A stretch of DNA of 53,302 bases from positions 1 to 53,302 of the forward strand of contig WHSZ01000039.1 of assembly GCA_009379845.1 (NCBI GenBank), written 5' to 3'. The stretch comes from Pseudonocardiaceae bacterium. GTDB lineage: Bacteria; Actinomycetota; Actinomycetes; Mycobacteriales; Pseudonocardiaceae. Numbering within the stretch: the stretch's first letter is position 1; the number at the start of each line of letters is the position of its first letter. The translations under genes were made by a program, and so were the position numbers. Of this stretch, positions 52,359 through 53,302 are shown piece after piece. The notes below the pieces were generated by a model that did not search any database, was not told the DNA's origin, and was given only the letters and a program-made list of their open reading frames with translations.

Positions 52359-52655
52359 ATGAGCGCACCGCAGCCCGCTGAGCCGCGACCGATCGTGGTG
52401 CACATCGGCAACGAAGAGCTGATCATCCGGCGCCGGTACGAGGTCGCCAGCATCCTCAATGACATGTTGATCGCGATCTGGTTCGCGGTCGGCAGCGTGT
52501 TCTTCCTCTTCGAGGACCTCTTGGTGGTCGGGACCTGGTTGTTCATCGTGGGCAGCGTGCAACTGGCGATCCGGCCGGCCATCCGGCTACGGCGCCGCGT
52601 GCACCTGCGGCGGTTCAACCCGTCCGGTCCCACCGAGGCAGCGCGGGACTTCTAG
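52359..52655 (+). CDS. YrhK-domain membrane protein
   Basis: A 98-residue protein with the YrhK motif IGNEELIIRRRYEVASILNDMLIAIWFAVGSVFFLFEDL, two membrane spans, and a C-terminal RPAIRLRRRVHLRRFNP stretch. The family is of unknown function. It is divergent from the LysE-type exporter with 87 bases between starts. GGAG lies very close before the ATG, so the start is not certain. Confidence 0.85.
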   Translation: MSAPQPAEPRPIVVHIGNEELIIRRRYEVASILNDMLIAIWFAVGSVFFLFEDLLVVGTWLFIVGSVQLAIRPAIRLRRRVHLRRFNPSGPTEAARDF

Positions 52656-52744
52656 CTGGGAGCGGGCGGTAGCGGGGGCGGCGGATTTGTTGAGCTGAAC
52701 TTCCGTCACTCGAATGTCGGGCGCTCGATGAGGTGTTCGAAAAG

Positions 52745-52766
52745 TGTCGGTCGGGTGGATAGAATA
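52745..52766 (+). promoter_or_regulatory. promoter resembling the RecA-independent DNA-damage type
   Basis: TGTCGGT at 52746-52752 is followed after eight bases by TAGAAT (52761-52766), which ends seven bases before the ATG at 52774. This resembles the actinobacterial damage promoter (TTGTCRGTG, spacer, TANNNT) bound by PafBC, though the last base of the nine-mer differs and spacing counted from that nine-mer is seven, not eight. The mRNA would be leaderless. Confidence 0.45.
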
Positions 52767-52773
52767 GAACACA

Positions 52774-53302
52774 TGAGCGCACCCGCAGACACCGTTCCTG
52801 GTCGTGAGTTGTGGCAGCTCACTGGCGAGGAGTTGCGGGACGAACTCCACTCGGCGGAGCAGGTGCTCAACCGCGCCTTCGGCCGCTCGCTGCAGGTGAT
52901 CAGTGAATTCCTGGCGCGGGGCGACACGTGTGGCTACTCCAGCTTGCGGCGGTATCTGCATGATGCGGTGAACCTCACCGACACGGACGCCCGCCATCGG
53001 ATCACCTACGCCCAAGCGCTGATGGGGACCCGCACCGTCACCGGTGCGGAGATGCCGGCACCCCTGGCGGAGACCGGGCAGGCGGTGGTGGAGGGGGTGG
53101 TGAGTCCGAAGCAGGTGGAGCAGATCCACAAAACCCTCACCGACCTGCCCGAGTGGACCCCCGACGACGTCCGGACCCGCGCGGAGCATGATCTGGTGGC
53201 CGCCGCGCGCCGGTTTGATCCGGTGCAGGTGGCGCGGGTGGGGCAGCGGATCCACGCGCACCTCGACCCGGACGGCCCCGAACCGCACGACCCCGACCCC
53301 GG
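52774..53302 (+). CDS. DUF222-domain (13E12-type, probable HNH endonuclease) protein, N-terminal part
   Basis: The frame stays open to the right edge, giving the first 176 residues. The start (WQLTGEELRDELHSAEQVLNRAFGRSLQVISEFLARG), then GYSSLRRYLHDAVNLTDTDARHRITYAQALMGTRTVTGAEMPAPLAETGQAVVEGVVSPKQVEQIHKTL and ARRFDPVQVARVGQRIHAHLDPDGPEP are typical of DUF222 proteins, which usually end in an HNH nuclease domain outside this window. They are multicopy in mycobacteria (REP13E12 family) and several belong to the DNA-damage response. It seems leaderless. Confidence 0.85.

Noticed and set aside
52774..52787. LexA SOS box at the start of the DUF222 gene (GAACACATGAGC)
   Set aside because: Only the first half-site (GAAC) is present; the second should read GTTC but is GAGC, so a LexA site is not supported.

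Overview
The window is about 53 kb of GC-rich, gene-dense DNA with many GTG/TTG starts and overlapping stop/start codons. An MptB-type mannosyltransferase, an F420-type PPOX protein, a TIGR00027 methyltransferase, a Streptomyces-type conservon, DtxR/IdeR iron boxes and a DUF222 (13E12-type) protein all point to a mycelial or mycolata-related actinobacterium, most likely Pseudonocardiales. I see no rRNA, tRNA, CRISPR array, insertion sequence or prophage.

Layout. 1-1.4 kb: right end of an aromatic ring-dihydroxylation operon (dihydrodiol dehydrogenase tail, ferredoxin reductase). 1.4-5.3 kb: a conserved actinobacterial housekeeping block (DUF5703, LppL-like lipoprotein, aldo/keto reductase, UppP, histidine phosphatase). 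5.3-15.1 kb: a peptide-salvage region, with FUSC, M20 and M55 peptidases on the minus strand, divergent from a complete Dpp-type ABC importer. 15.2-19.9 kb: MptB, PPOX protein, methyltransferase, PHP hydrolase. 20-29.9 kb: a siderophore/iron locus with an asymmetric pair of half-size ABC transporters, two AraC regulators, a FecB-type lipoprotein, a siderophore-interacting flavoprotein, two FecCD permeases and an ATPase. Iron boxes sit in both divergent promoters. 30.1-35.4 kb: a poorly understood cluster of DoxX-like and small membrane proteins, an acyl-CoA dehydrogenase-like flavoprotein, a PhnD-like protein with no signal peptide, a radical SAM enzyme with a TusA-like N-terminus, a limonene-epoxide-hydrolase-like protein and an SDR. 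Its core resembles fadE16-Rv1680-moeX of M. tuberculosis (recalled, not searched). 35.5-40.9 kb: a conservon (CvnABCD) followed by two tandem StyA-like flavin monooxygenases, with an NQO1-like oxidoreductase converging on them. 41.7-51.6 kb: a one-carbon/methyl-cycle cluster. A minus-strand operon (small Cys protein, MetV, MetF, SAM methyltransferase, core MetE, adenosine-kinase-like PfkB) is divergent from a PucR regulator, a BhmT-MetF fusion and, after a gap, PurU. 51.6-53.3 kb: LysE exporter, YrhK protein and a DUF222 protein cut by the window edge.

The best candidates for new biology are the 30-35 kb radical SAM/TusA/PhnD cluster and the 41.7-51.6 kb methyl-cycle cluster. The latter has two MTHFR modules, two homocysteine methyltransferase modules, an orphan methyltransferase and an adenosine kinase homologue altered at its anion hole. 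Also notable are the single-ATP-site transporter pair, the conservon joined to duplicated monooxygenases that lack a reductase, and an aldo/keto reductase missing two catalytic residues. All functional statements rest on reading motifs by eye; no database search was run.
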